A DNA stretch of 64,000 nucleotides. Origin: Hexactinellida sp. DTS-2022 (taxonomy: Eukaryota > Porifera > Hexactinellida). The DNA is taken from the NCBI GenBank assembly GCA_028753945.1, contig JAPNXP010000005.1:2852001-2916000 (forward strand), in the 5' to 3' direction. Below the pieces are notes generated by a model, which saw only the letters and a list, made by a program, of their open reading frames with translations, was not told the DNA's origin and made no database searches. The translations under genes were made by a program, and so were the position numbers. This document shows positions 1 through 12,110 of the stretch, in pieces (within the stretch, counting starts at the first letter, position 1; each line of letters starts with the position of its first letter).

Positions 1-236
1 TATTTGATATAATTGAAGTAAATCAATTTGGATTGATTTTAATTAAAAATATATTTTAAAATCAATTGTTCATTTTGATTTTGAAATCAAATCAACAATT
101 TTTTTATTCTGAAATTTAGTCTCGTTAGTAATTTCTATCGGAATTTTTTTAATTTCTTGGACAGCAATAGCTAATTAATTAAATTTTCGATATTCATACT
201 TTAGTTAGCTCTGTATACACAAGTATGCACCTATAG
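1..236. other. AT-rich intergenic sequence
   Basis: Very AT-rich sequence with runs of A and T. I see no coding signal or repeat partner elsewhere in the window. Confidence 0.4.
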
Positions 237-381
237 CACGGGCGTCGTACGGCTCTAAAAACTCTCCGATCAAACAGTTAAAGTGGTCCGGCCAAAACCA
301 GACCCTCCTATATAATATAGTAGAATAAATGAAAAGCCACCGGCAATGGCCGGACCTGCCGGACCGCGTGCTACGCCTATG
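237..381 (-). mobile_element. Short GGTCCGG-rich MITE, copy 1
   Basis: A 145-bp unit with ends CACGGGCGTCG and CTACGCCTATG, rich in GGTCCGG/CCGGACC. A second copy lies in the opposite orientation at 48767-48907. The ends (CATAGGCGTAG on the other strand) resemble small non-autonomous hAT elements, but I find no clean target duplication at either copy. Confidence 0.7.
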
Positions 382-648
382 AATTACTATTAGCCCTAAA
401 TTGTATTTTATCACAAGTCTAATTTGCGTAACACAATCGTTAGTTCCACTTACAAATTTTGCTGTTGCGCATTTACGCTATTCTTAAAATTTATGGCTCG
501 ACTCAAGTTAGAAGAAGATTTCGAAATTGACATTCATTGCTTTTTAATCTTCATCATTCTTTCAAACGTTTCCTTGATTCTTCTACAATTATTTCTTGAA
601 CTTTAGTTCTCTTATACAATTATTTCTTGTTTCATTAGTTCTATCTCA

Positions 649-882
649 ATGATTTATATTGAATTGTGGCGTGCTCGCATCGGATTGTATTGCACCCGCA
701 GATGCAATATTACCCATCATTATCATCAATCAACTGACCAAACTGAATCATCTGTTTCGGTCATCTTGTCTCTTATTGCGTGTATAGTAGCCATTCTACT
801 CGTCATTGGCGGAATTGAGATCAATCCTGGGCCTATCAGCCCAACTCAAGATAATCATCACGAACGAGGTAATTTTGATTGA
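649..882 (+). CDS. Short ORF with membrane segment and 2A-like motif
   Basis: A 77-aa ORF. Residues about 36-54 form a hydrophobic stretch, followed at once by GGIEINPGP (bases 808-834). This resembles the 2A ribosome-skipping motif D-[VI]-E-x-N-P-G-P, except that the usual Asp is Gly. The ORF stops soon after, and a GAG|GTAATT splice-donor-like site sits at its end, so this may be the first exon of a longer gene. In invertebrates such leaders occur at the start of LINE ORFs, other mobile-element ORFs and some immune receptors. No downstream partner exon was recognised. A fossil LINE or transposon 5' end is as likely as a host gene. Confidence 0.45.
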   Translation: MIYIELWRARIGLYCTRRCNITHHYHQSTDQTESSVSVILSLIACIVAILLVIGGIEINPGPISPTQDNHHERGNFD

Positions 883-1479
883 TGTATGTTATGGATAAGA
901 ATAACCTTTATCGGTGTTCCTTATAGGAAACGGAAAATTCACTATAGAACATGTCTATAGATGATCTGAATACTTCAAAGTATCCTCAGAACTTGCTCAG
1001 CCTTACTATGATTAAGATTCAATACATTTCAATGCATATTGAATTTTTTTGTCTTGATATGGATTCTTTTAGATTACGATTATGAGCGCCTATTCAATTT
1101 AACATAGATACGTCAAAGTTTCTAGTTCGATTATAGCTATTCTAGATTATTCTCTAGTCGATTTCAACTATATAAAAGCCTAAATTTTCGTGGCGACGAT
1201 TGAGATTTTTGATTTTCGACTTCAATGACCCCGAAATATTGAGGAGTGCGACTTGAGTCAGGTTTTTTTAATATTTAATATCATTTACGAATTGTTTGGC
1301 TATTATTAATTGTAATTTGATCTATTTGCCTAATCGCGATCGTCTAGGCTTTTGGGTATGGGGTATATGAAGTGGTAAAAAAAAATCAGATCGCTATCTT
1401 TCTAATCTTCGTCAGGATCCTCAGTTGTACCACGCCTCCGCCGGCATTTACATAATATTGTGAAAACTCCGAAATGAGA
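883..1479. other. No recognisable feature
   Basis: AT-rich sequence with no ORF of interest, no inverted repeat and no copy elsewhere in the window that I could find. Confidence 0.4.
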
Positions 1480-2435
1480 TCCCCACACGTTTCAATAGAC
1501 GAAATAGTAATCGATAACTATACCTTCTAACTTGAATTGGATTTTTGATGTTACTAGGAAGTTAGAGCTAATCTCTAGCTTATCATTTAATTTCAAGGAT
1601 TATTGTCAGATCACTGAAATGACACCTCCATATACACTACCCGGACAAAAGTATTCGACCACCCAACATTTTCCCATTGAAAATACTACTATAGTAGTTT
1701 GAAAAATGGAAGATAGTGTATTCAAATTACAGGAGATATTGCTATTTCGATTACAAATTCGTATTCTTCGCATTCGAGAAATCAATTATAGAAGCTTCAA
1801 TTCAATCCCTTTTTGATTTGGTTAAAGATTATCATCCTGTGTCACCCACTATGCACCACTTTTCCCAAATAGCAACTATGGGACAGATGGGAACAGGTTG
1901 ACATTTGATGATAATTTTCGCCCGAATTAATATGTAATCAATTTGTAAGCATCTACAATGGGTAATTTGAATGCGTAGAATACGAATCTGAATTCAAAAT
2001 AGCAATATGTCAAAGTTTTAATACGTTGAACAATATTATTAGGCCTACCATATACTATTTTCAAAGGAAAAATGTTGGGTGGTCGAATACTTTTGTCCCG
2101 GTACTGTATGGGCATGTGAATTTATAGACTAGTCAACCATTTGGTCAATAGTCTCATTTGTTCTTCCAGTGAATTTGTAATCGGATATTGATGTGAATAG
2201 AAGGTTAGAGCTAAGCTCTAAAGTTTACACTTTAGGAGATAAATTTTTTGATGCGTCACCAAAAATGGGCACATTGTATGCCCATATATGGTCATTTTGA
2301 AAACGGTGGGTGTTAGGGTCACAAAATGTATTATGGACGTATTGGAAGTCGTGTATTGCGAGCATTTTGAACATTTATATTTTGATTTTACCTGCTCGGG
2401 GGTCTTCGAAAAAATATTGACAAGAAAGCGTACCC
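1480..2435. repeat. Dispersed repeat R1, copy 1 (interrupted)
   Basis: Shares long stretches with 55320-55800 and 58030-58330: 'gacacctccata', 'gttagagctaa', 'cccatatatggtcattt' and 'tattgcgagcattttg'. This copy is split by the MITE at 1633-2108. Joining its flanks restores 'cctccata-tgggcat', as in the uninterrupted copy near 55470. The element class is unknown. Confidence 0.6.
1633..2108. mobile_element. Tc1/mariner-type MITE with long inverted repeats
   Basis: The ends are near-perfect inverted repeats of about 40 bp (CCGGACAAAAGTATTCGACC on the left, its complement on the right) and are flanked by TA. Similarity between the arms continues inward for well over 100 bp. It is inserted in repeat R1 at a TA dinucleotide, as expected for Tc1/mariner. 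No transposase is present. Confidence 0.8.
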
Positions 2436-4584
2436 TCGAATTAGATTATGTGCCATAAAGTTTCAAATTTTCACTTTTTGTTTATTTTTTTGATCAATTA
2501 GAAATTATTTTCTTCAGTCATTGCTTGGATAGAGTATTGATAACACCAATCATACCAATGTTGAGGAATACAGTACTGAGAATCAGTCTAAGTCGTGAAA
2601 CCAGTGACCTGCTGTACAATATAGGTCATAACTCTGAAAATATGCTTGGTAGAGAACCAAAACCATGTACAAACGTTAGACATGGTCCTTTTGCAATGCT
2701 TGACCCAAAAAAAAATCTGGTTGAGTTTTATATTGCTAATTCTCTGATTTTTCCCTGTTGAGGATACCGTTATAGTTATTTTTTAGAACTACCAGCTGAG
2801 ATCAAATCTTCTCTCGACGCACTCCTCTCCACAACACTATCATTCGAACAATTTGTCCAGTAGCTGTCTGCAAGCTACAGTTCGCCCAGTTCCATTTGGG
2901 CTTCCATTTGTAAGAAAGTCTACTTGCGCAACAAGCCTAATTCTTATTACGTAGGAACTCTGGTGAGGGATGCTTTTAACGAAGTTAAGCCTTTAGTAAG
3001 TCTCCCCTTTCACGTGAGTTATAGTCTTACAAACTTAACTATCCAGAGCAGAGCATCATTGGTAACTTCCACAATCCTTAAGTAAGTTAGTTTAAGTGTA
3101 GCTGCGTGTTCTGATTTATTTTCGTCATTCGATAACTTAGATTTAAGAAAAATTAAATTGAATGTAGTTGACAATAAACTTCTTATTGTGTGGGCATCTT
3201 CTGCTTCCGACCAAGCTGTATATGACCTGTTAAAGATAGATTCTCATTATACAAATCTTAGTTCTCTGATTAGTGAAGGTCACGACGTATATTATATGTT
3301 CAATACAACTGAATGTCAGTTATGGGTAGACGGCGCTATGTTTAATGGATTAATTAATCCACAAAATGTTTCTGGTTTTTAACAATTCGAGGAAATGTGC
3401 TATTTTGATAAGTGTTCTGATTTTATTACCACGATTATAATTACTTATTGTAACGCTTTGTCGAATGTACTCTTTTATTGGTTTTGTAGTTGTCTGAAGT
3501 ACAGCTTAATGTAGTTGTCTGAAGTACAGCTTAATTTAGTTTAAGGTAACAAATGTTTGGTAGGAAATATGTCTTTTTAAGTGGAGATGACTTGAGTATT
3601 TTATACTTGGGTGAAGGTGTTAAGAGATGAGTACAATGCTAATGATGTTAAGTGCTTAGAATGTAAGTGTACTGATTTTAGTGTTTGAATTGAAAGTGAA
3701 TTTAGTACTTCCACTTCCTCGATCTCACGATGTCCCTGATATTAAAACTGATAACTTTGAAACACAAATGGTGATTTAAAGTTCTGAGATTGAAGTCTAA
3801 GTAATACGAGTAGTTACTGTGGTGAATTTTATCTAGAACTGAGTAAGTGGGATTATATTTGTAATACCAATTCTACTGGTAAAACTTAATTGGTTAATAA
3901 TTGGAGTATTGGACTATTGATTTTTGCTGAAAATTTTAAAGATTTAGCCCCATTCTGTGTTTTGAAGTTTGTAAATTATTGGTTGAAGTAACCTGATAGT
4001 AGCAAGGTTAATAGTCCTTTCTTCAGAGCTAGAGCGTATTGTTAGTTTGAAAATTGTCGATATATCTTCTATATTGATGATGCACTAAATGTGTTCGATT
4101 ATGACATACTTGTCAAGATTCACTCAAAAGGATGTTTGTCACTTCAACACACAGATGGGCAGAGTGCATTTAGTCGCCATCTATCTTGCAGTGAGCGTTG
4201 TAAATGGGAGAATTATTAGTGAATAATTCGGTTAGTAAAATTTATGATAAACAATTTAATAAATCCCTATTTTGGTAATTCATTTCTCTTAAATCACAAG
4301 ATTGTTTGCGTAAAGTAAAAGCTGAATTAAAATCTACGAAGCGGTTTTCTAATTTATATATGGAAGGTGTAGCAGCAACCCAGAGGTATTTCCGTTATCT
4401 ACTTCCTGAATCCTCATTACCAGGCTATGTTCAGTATTTCGTACAGGATTATTTCATTATTCATATATATTCTTATAAGCAGCTGTAAATTCTGAAAATA
4501 ATGAAAAGTAAAGATGTTGTCTTGAATTTAGATGCAACTGATTCTCATATTTATAAACCCCCTTTCCTGTTCTAAGAAAATATA

Positions 4585-4880
4585 TTACTATGCCCTTACA
4601 ATCAGGGTGTGATACAGAGGGTGGGGGGCCCTGGGATCCCCCCCCCCAGGAAAGATGCCCCCATCCCAGGCATTGTCTTAACTTTGCCTCATAGTTATTA
4701 AATAAAGGATAAGTAATTGCTATTATAAACAGGATTAAAGCATATAATGATTATGACAACTAAATACATTAATTTTGGCCTATACATGTATATGCTGCTC
4801 CTTTATTCAAGGGAACAGTCTTTTTCCAGGGTAGTTTCCCCCCCATGAAAAATTTCTGTATCAAACCCTGACAATACAAC
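4585..4880. repeat. C/G-run-rich MITE-like insertion
   Basis: Two short segments pair as inverted repeats: 'tcagggtgtgatacag' near 4604 and 'tgtatcaaaccctga' near 4855. They enclose G and C runs ('gtggggggccc', 'cccccccc'). This looks like a roughly 270-bp non-autonomous element sitting between coding blocks of the decayed transposon. Confidence 0.5.
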
Positions 4881-5583
4881 ACCCGGAGTTTTCCACCAGT
4901 CCCATCCTATAGCTGAAATGATTAGTAGCGATCATAGCGCAGCTGAGATCTCACACTTCCTGAATAAATGGTGTTTTGAGTTCAAAATTATTTAACACAA
5001 TGGAGTTAAAAATTAAGAAAGTTGAGAAGGATTTAGTTGGGCTATGATGCACAGTACATGTTTAGCGTTTAACAAATTTTATATTTTCATTATCTCCAAT
5101 ATTGTTTGGAATTTATAGCTAATAATGAGAACTTAGTTGATAGTATTATAACAGTCCTCCATCTCTGCTCGGCTCATATCATGCACAGAATTAATTATAA
5201 TTTAAATAAGAAATTCCAATTAGAAAAGCTTTAAAAAGAATAATATTGCATGTATTTGGTAGTATGGTTAATTGTAAACAAATGGATGAAATTAATCAAC
5301 TTTTGGGGTACTTTGTTATATTTTGTGTAGCAATAACTAAACTAGTGCTTATTGTTCTAAATTAAACCAACTAGAAGATTGTATTAAGGCGGAGATTAAT
5401 GTTAGTACTGATGCCCCCAATTAATTCGAGGATGAGACTGAAGTTAAGAGTAATGCTGTAACTTACAGAGAGAAATCCCCTTTTGGCAGACATTTTGAGT
5501 TGATTTATCGTAATACTTTAGTCTCAATAAGCGAATTCGAAAATAATTCGCAACTTGATCCTAGTGTATCTAGTAACCCCCAG

Positions 5584-7054
5584 CAGGGACTTCTCTAATA
5601 TAGGGACTGTAAACTTCGTTTTACGGTAAAATTAGCGTAGGCCTAAAACAGTATTGTTACTTATTGATATCCCGTAATCCGCTAATGCTAGACACAGGAA
5701 ATGTATTATTGTCATATAGGAAGTCATATTTTGGGAGTCCAACGGTAATATTGGTTAATCGAAAATATTTGTGGAATGTAAGTTATGCGATTTTCACACC
5801 CTTCCATATATGGTAATATTGTTAAAATCTCGAGATTACTTAACTTTATACATATGAAATGTATCATTTTCGTACAGGAATTCATATTTTGGGAGTCTAA
5901 CGGTCATATTGGTTTATCGAAAATATTTGTGGAATGTAAGTTATGCGATTCTCACACCTTTCCATATATGGTAATATTGTTAAAATCTCGAGATTAGTTA
6001 GTTTTATACATATTAAATATATTATTGGCGAATGGGAAATGGGAATTCATATTTAGGGACTCAGTAGATCACATTGATTTACCTAAGGCGTTCCCCTTAG
6101 CCTATATTATTATTTTGGCACTCTCCACAGGAGGATTGCCCCGACCCTGTTTTGTAGTTTTGCTAATTCTTACATTATTAAAAAATCTTCATAAGTTTCT
6201 TTCAAATCTATATTTAAATCAATGTTGTCCAATAAAATGTATTAAATGGTGATGAGAAATGGATTTAGGACTACATATTCTGATAAAATTCATTTGATTT
6301 AATACTTTATACATTAATTTCCCAATAACTCTACTGTTATTCAACAGACCGGCTAACTGGTTAATAAAATCTCTAATCGTTAACCGATGTCAGCAACGGT
6401 AACCGGTTAACCGAATCCAGCCTTGTTGTTTTTTAATAAACAACATAATTACACATATCTGATAGGTACGAATTAGCTAAACTACAAAACAGGGTTGGGG
6501 CAATCCTCCTGTGGAGAGTGCCAAAATAATAATATAGGCTAAGGGGAACGCCTTAGGTAAATCAATGTGATCTACTGAGTCCCTAAATATGAATTCCCAT
6601 TTCCAATTCGCCAATAATATATTTCATATGTATAAAACTAACTAATCTCGAGATTTTAACAATATTACCATATATGGAAAGGTGTGAGAATCGTATAACT
6701 TACATTCCACAAATATTTTCGATAAACCAATATGACCGTTAGACTCCCAAATATGAATTCCTGTACGAAAATGATACATTTCATATGTATAAAGTTAAGT
6801 AATCTCGAGATTTTAACAATAAGACCATATATGGAAGGGTGTGAAAATCGCATAACTTACATTCCACAAATATTTTCGATAAACCAATATTACCGTTGGA
6901 CTCCCAAAATATGACTTCCTATACGACAATAATACATTTCCTGTGTCTAGCATTAGCGGATTACGGGATATCAATAAGTAACAATACTGTTTTAGGCCTA
7001 CGCTAATTTTACCGTAAAACGAAGTTTACAGTCCCTATATTAAAGAAGTCCCTG
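5584..7054. mobile_element. 1.47-kb palindromic foldback element
   Basis: Two arms of roughly 570-630 bp (5584-6210 and 6486-7054) are inverted copies around a spacer of about 275 bp. The tips are CAGGGACTTCT and AGAAGTCCCTG. CCCCCAG occurs directly on both sides (5577-5583 and 7055-7061), a probable 7-bp target duplication. Each arm holds two tandem copies of a roughly 160-bp unit beginning near 'gaaatgtat' and including 'tccatatatggtaatattg'. There is no transposase. It lies in the decayed transposon, whose coding resumes on the far side. Confidence 0.85.
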
Positions 7055-7373
7055 CCCCCAGATAGTTGAATTTCTTCTCACGTATTATATGCCATTGTTA
7101 TCGTTGTGGAGTGGGATAATCTTACATGTATGTACAGTTAATTCGTCAGAGAATGGAACAGACAGTAATGCGATTGTTGAGAATTTGTTCAGAATTGTTA
7201 AACACAGCATATTTAATTCATAGACCGGGATACGAGCTTTGATTTCATCAGAACAGTTTATAATAATATAGACGATCGGATTGCGGCGTTTAAATTTTCT
7301 TTCACTCCACTGGCTCATAAAGTGTTTAAACCTAAGAAGAGATTACACGTGGAGGAGTTGATAATGTTAGTAC

Positions 7374-7542
7374 CATAGGCGTCGGACCCACCCGGCCACC
7401 CGGCATGGGCCGGGCAGCCCGAAGGGTCTACCCGGCTCTACCCGGCCCATAGTTGTGTTAGTGATGCCGTGAATGTAGCGGCCCCAGAATCGATTGGGCC
7501 GGGCGGCCCGAAGGGCCGGCGGGCCCATTTCCGACGCCTATG
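7374..7542. mobile_element. 169-bp GC-rich hAT-type MITE
   Basis: The ends are CATAGGCGTCGG and CCGACGCCTATG, an inverted pair. A perfect 8-bp duplication GTTAGTAC flanks it (7366-7373 and 7543-7550). The inside is rich in CCCGGCC/GGCCGGG, in sharp contrast to its AT-rich surroundings. It interrupts the last coding block of the decayed transposon. Confidence 0.9.
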
Positions 7543-7690
7543 GTTAGTACGATATTTAAAAATTTCAAATCTAAAAATTTAAGAGCAAAACGCTCAACAG
7601 ACAGTGAGGAAGCTACAATTTGTCAAGAATATCCACTAGATGTTGATACAGTTATTGATAATATAGTGCGTGCAAGTGTAGTTGAAATAT

Positions 7691-8546
7691 TAGTGATTTA
7701 GATCTAATAGAAGTGGCTACCATGGAATGTAAGCTACCGGCATTCCAACCACTTACAAACCGGGGACAGAAGAAGTGTGAAAATTTACATTTACAGTTCA
7801 GCATACCTGCCAACCTATTTAAGTAATATCCCTGTGCAGAGCTCATTTTTCCCCTGTACATTGTCCAAAATCCCTGTACACCGCCCAAAACTTTTTCTCG
7901 CTCGCAGCGCTCGCTCTTCCGGCAATTACTATACACTTACATAGTAAATTATCACTTTGGAAAGGAAAAAAACATTTACTTATATACTGTACAGGGAATC
8001 CCTGTACGCTTTAATAATTATATAAACCAGTTGTGCTTTTAGTTGTTAATGAATGCATGGCAGAATATACTATCATCACTGTAGACTACAATGTATTTCA
8101 AATGAATCATAAGTATATTTCTTTTCATTGTTGATTGGACTATATAGTCCGATACATCACGATAATTAATTACACTAAAGGAAATTTTTGGCAATTATAT
8201 TATTACATGCTAATAATTTAATTATTAACTCTGAATTGAAATCCCTGTATAAATGGAATAAACCCCTGTACGCCTGTACAGAACATCCAAAATGGTTAAA
8301 ATTAGAGCTGTACCGGATTAGAGATTCTCTACTCCAGCCGGATCCGGATATCCGGTGCTCAATTATCCGGTTTTCCGCCTAAATATGTATTTGACAAATG
8401 ATACCATAATATCACATCAAGAACAAGTTCTGCTTATTCTTGATTAATTTGTGCATACAGTATACTAAGCTTGAGGTTTTAATGGAGGCTTCTAAAATAA
8501 TTTGTGTCATTCCACAATTGTTACAGTATCTGAATATGCTTTCCAG
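7691..8546. other. Repeat-derived sequence with CCCTGTACA motifs
   Basis: The short motif CCCTGTAC recurs about seven times between 7830 and 8275, and a CCGGATAT-rich patch lies at 8330-8370. It looks like a degraded MITE beginning near 'catacctgccaacc' at 7803. No end pair or coding sequence was found. Confidence 0.35.
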
Positions 8547-8547
8547 G

Positions 8548-8695
8548 GTTTGTTTAAGGCCGATATTGGTGTAAAATTTACACCAAATTCTTTGGAATTA
8601 CACCACGATTAAGGGCCGGCCGCGGCCGATACAGTGTTGAGTTACACCAAGGCCGCGCTGAGCTGCACCAAGGTCTCAACCTTATAAAAAACCCT
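8548..8695. mobile_element. Possible small MITE with CAGGGTTT ends
   Basis: CAGGGTTTGTTTAAGG on the left and AAAAAACCCTG on the right form short inverted ends around a GGCCGGCCGCGGCC core. The flanks TGCTTTCC and TGTTTTCA match at 6 of 8 positions, so a target duplication is only suggested. Confidence 0.4.
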
Positions 8696-8916
8696 GTGTT
8701 TTCAATCGCATTCACCTTCGGTTAATAAGATCTTTTCAATAACATATTTATTTTGGATTCCTATATAATTTTTGTGATCGCTTTTCCTATTTGCTTGAAA
8801 TGTTGCATTTATAATCATTCCCAGCATGAGTGAAATTTGGCATTTTTCTCACTATCTAAGAACGATTCTTTCAGAGCACTCTGTAATGAATGTGATGCCA
8901 ATACATATATCACGTG

Positions 8917-9063
8917 CAGGGCCGGCGGAAACAGTTATAAAGTGGTCAGGCCATGGCTTGAGCGGCCTAACTAGTGACGTAAGAGTCGTCAGGCTATTGG
9001 CCTGGCCAATGATAAAGTGATCAGGCCATGGCCTGACCGGCCTGACCGCTTCCGCCGCCCCTG
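8917..9063. mobile_element. 147-bp GC-rich foldback MITE
   Basis: The ends CAGGGCCGGCGGAA and TTCCGCCGCCCCTG are inverted copies. The inside carries repeated 'gtggtcaggccatggc' and 'gatcaggccatggcctga' palindromes. The style is hAT-like, but no clean 8-bp duplication is visible. Confidence 0.75.
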
Positions 9064-10900
9064 AAGTGGTAAAATCCTAAAATATATAGCACGTCACCAT
9101 TGTGGAACCACATAAAACATTCACATCAAGAAATTGACAAAAAAAATGATAATCCTCTTGTAGAAATTCACAACAAGGTGATCATAATATTTTTCAATCA
9201 ACTAGTTCTGCTATTACACATTATCCAAATTCTACTCCAAGAATATCTATGCAAGAAAACCTGTAGCAGACATTAGAACAACAGAAGAAATGGACAGTTA
9301 ATGACCCTAGATCTATGGAAATTCACTTTATATTCGGAGAGATAGTTATTCTTTAATTAATACACAAATACAATTGGAACCGTTATCCTGCCGGATAGTT
9401 GTTCATATCCGGTTCCCACAGAATTTCCGGTAACTGGCCAGCAGTGGCGCCCACAGGGGCACGCAGTATAACCACGTGCGTATACAAATTTAACTGGGTA
9501 ATTTTCTTGGTTGTTTAATGCGTATTTTATTGATACTTATTACGTATAATGGGTATAATGTTTTTCAGTATTATTCGTATATCTTACTTATTATATCGAG
9601 CTATTGGAATTGTAATAAACAACTTTCGATTTAATCGTTATTCTTTTAATGTTAATAGGCGAATGTAGCACATATACTAGATACAAATAAGTATTCTAAT
9701 TAGTAGATATAGCATTATACACAAATTATTGTTGGCAGACCGTGTGCGCGGGTGTCTCAGAAAACAATATTGGTAAGAAAAACGAGGTCATCGAGATTTT
9801 TGTAGTTTCTAGTTTAGAATTTTGTGTAGATTCCTAAATTCTGAGATATTTTTTACAAAAAATACATTAAAAAAAACTAGGGCTGTAGCGGATATCCGGT
9901 TCTAATCCGGTACCCGCTGTATCTGGCCAGCAAAGGCGCCCACAGACCCCTAAAAAAGATACGCACATTGTTGTCATTAAATTTTGTTAACAGTGTGGAT
10001 GCGAGCGGAGCGAGCATCCCTACTGAATTTTGAATATTGGTCTATTTCAACCCTCTTAGGAAGCATGTGAGCTATATAAGAACGAGACTCAACAGATATA
10101 CACAGAAGCTATATACTATTTTGTTACATCTTAATGTTTGATTCCAAAGAATATACCATATAATTATTAATTATACAATTAACACAATGCATTAACAATG
10201 AAAATCGCTCAGTTGTAACAATTATAGCACTATACAAATTATTAGCATGATTGTGCATTACAGTCAGCGTTCGGCCCTAAAGCTAATTTGACCAGCCAGT
10301 GGCCGGTCAAATCGACTCTGCACCTGCTCAAAATGACTTCCATAATGTGTTCTGTACCCATCAAAATAGTAAGCAAGACCATTTAGCTGGGATGGGGAAT
10401 GGTTTCCTATCTATTCGAAGGTTGCAGGTAGTAAGTAAGCTTAATATACGCACTCAATTTAGAGATTTTGCGTGACACCGAAGTTATATTGTATTTATGT
10501 GTTGAAAAAGTGTCTTATTCTCTCCCGCCAGCGTATTGCCGTTTTTTGAAATTTGTCGGTCTATGAAGCCGGCACGAGGCCGCCCAAATTTGGGCCGTAT
10601 CTTGGAATAGGTAACACTGATTACAGTGGTCTTAATTATTATTTGAGAGCAGTGAAATTCGCCGATTTACAGATGCAAATGATACAATTACTTAAGTTGA
10701 TTGATACGCGTATTGCGTATAATACGCATCATACATTATACGCTATCCATCAGTACGTGTTTACGTTAAATATATGATCTACCAGGGATATTTTCAAAGT
10801 AATTCAGTAGTATATGTTAAAATCTTATTGTAAAACAAGATGCTAGCAACTAATCAAATTTATACTATACAGACTATACTATAGGTCGATTAACATTAGG
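9064..10900. other. Intergenic sequence with degraded repeats
   Basis: Two related patches at about 9385-9470 and 9885-9960 share 'tatccggtt', 'ggccagca' and 'ggcgcccacag', so they look like copies or the two ends of one decayed repeat. A small inverted motif 'tttgaccagccagtggccggtcaaa' lies near 10287. No credible coding sequence. Confidence 0.4.
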
Positions 10901-10904
10901 ACTC

Positions 10905-11612
10905 GGATCCCCTGGAAACTGGAAAGGGTCACACACTTGTTAGTTTGTTCTATTATACTCTTACAAATTAGCTATTATTTAAGACAAAGTTTGACTCTCT
11001 AGCTTATATACTTTCCAAGTTACAGCAAGGTATGTGAATCTGGTACTAAATGACATATCATTTACGTTAACATTAATTGAAATTTGTATAAACACGGACG
11101 GATCTGAAATTTGGGTTATTATCAATGCGATGTTAATGTCGATATAGTTAGTACTAAGTAATAGCTTAGGGGCAATAGAAAGCTTTTGATGATCTGTTGT
11201 TTACTTTTCACACTACTGAAGTGATCAATCGGAATTTTTTTGATGATGAAACATTCCAGAAAATTTCCGACTAGTCACTCCAGTAGTGTGAAAAGTAAAC
11301 AACAGATCATCAAAAGCTTTCTATTGCCCCTAAGCTATTACTTAGTACTAACTATATCGACATTAACATCGCATTGATAATAACCCAAATTTCAGATCCG
11401 TCCGTGTTTATACTCAAATTTCAATTAATGTTAACGTAAATGATATGTCATTTAGTTCCAGATTCACATGCCTTGCTGTAACTGGGAAAGTAAGTATATA
11501 AGCTAGAGAGTCAAACTTTGTCTTAAACAATAGCTAAAACGAAAGGATATTATGAGTAAATATAACATGCCAAAGGACTGTTTCCATCTCCAGGGGATAC
11601 TTATCCTAAGTG
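10905..11612. mobile_element. 0.7-kb near-perfect palindrome
   Basis: Arms of about 340 bp (10905-11245 and 11270-11612) are inverted copies around a loop of about 25 bp. The stretch 'ggggcaatagaaagc' and its complement are placed symmetrically. Outer tips are ATCCCCTGG and CCAGGGGAT. No ORF or target duplication was recognised. High arm identity suggests either recent formation or gene conversion between arms. Confidence 0.85.
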
Positions 11613-11917
11613 ACCTTTGAGGGCAAGTCGCCGCCTGGGTATCTCCATATATCTTCCTATTTTTCCATACCGGAGTTTTTGCACCTTGACACCTAGAGAA
11701 TCTGAACCACATGTCCGATTTTTCTTAAACTCACCGGTTTTCGATAGATATCAAAAGTACTCGCGATTAACTGCAGCGTTTTTACGCTTTAGGTAAGACA
11801 TACTTACTAATGATCAATATATCTCAAATTTTGGATTTATTTATATCGTAGGTTCAGGAACCTGATAAATTTTTACTGTGCCGACTATACTATAGTATAG
11901 TGGCCTAGTATTGAAAT

Positions 11918-12102
11918 CAGGCTTTCATCCAGACATAATTTCCCGCGCGCCTAGATTTAGTTTGAGCTCGCTCACACGCGCCTAAATTACTCATTTTGTA
12001 TTACGTCTATGGAAGCATCTATCGATTTTCGCGCGCCTAGAAATGTTTCCTTCCAAATTCACGCGCCTCCAGGCGCGCTGCATACGCCTGGATGAAACCT
12101 TG
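11918..12102. mobile_element. hAT-type MITE, CAGGCTTTCATCCAG family, copy 1
   Basis: Starts CAGGCTTTCATCCAG and ends CTGGATGAAACCTTG. The 8-bp duplication ATTGAAAT is perfect (11910-11917 and 12103-12110). The inside has repeated 'cgcgcctag' and 'acgcgcct' motifs. Close relatives lie at 23022-23235 and 54121-54304. Confidence 0.92.
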
Positions 12103-12110
12103 ATTGAAAT

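Larger units (their letters stand above)
2500..7690 (+). mobile_element. Decayed DNA transposon, superfamily unresolved
   Basis: Scattered coding pieces on the + strand look like one transposon protein. Near 2890-2985 there is a piece containing NKPNSYYVGTLVRDAF, then blocks around 3150-3380, 4030-4490 and 5330-5575. The last block is at 7065-7360, with YYMPLLSLWSG followed by SNAIVENLFRIVKHSIF. The SNA-x-VE-x-WF-x-x-VK pattern recurs in transposon-like proteins of many invertebrates, and its Glu may be the last catalytic acid of a DDE enzyme. That is inference. The reading frame is broken many times. A 1.47-kb palindrome (5584-7054) and a MITE (7374-7542) are inserted in it. Terminal repeats were not identified, so the limits are approximate. 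Confidence 0.45.

Noticed and set aside
5580-7060. CRISPR-like array from repeated ~160-bp units
   Set aside because: Units are tandem, too long and mirrored by an inverted arm; the genome is eukaryotic.
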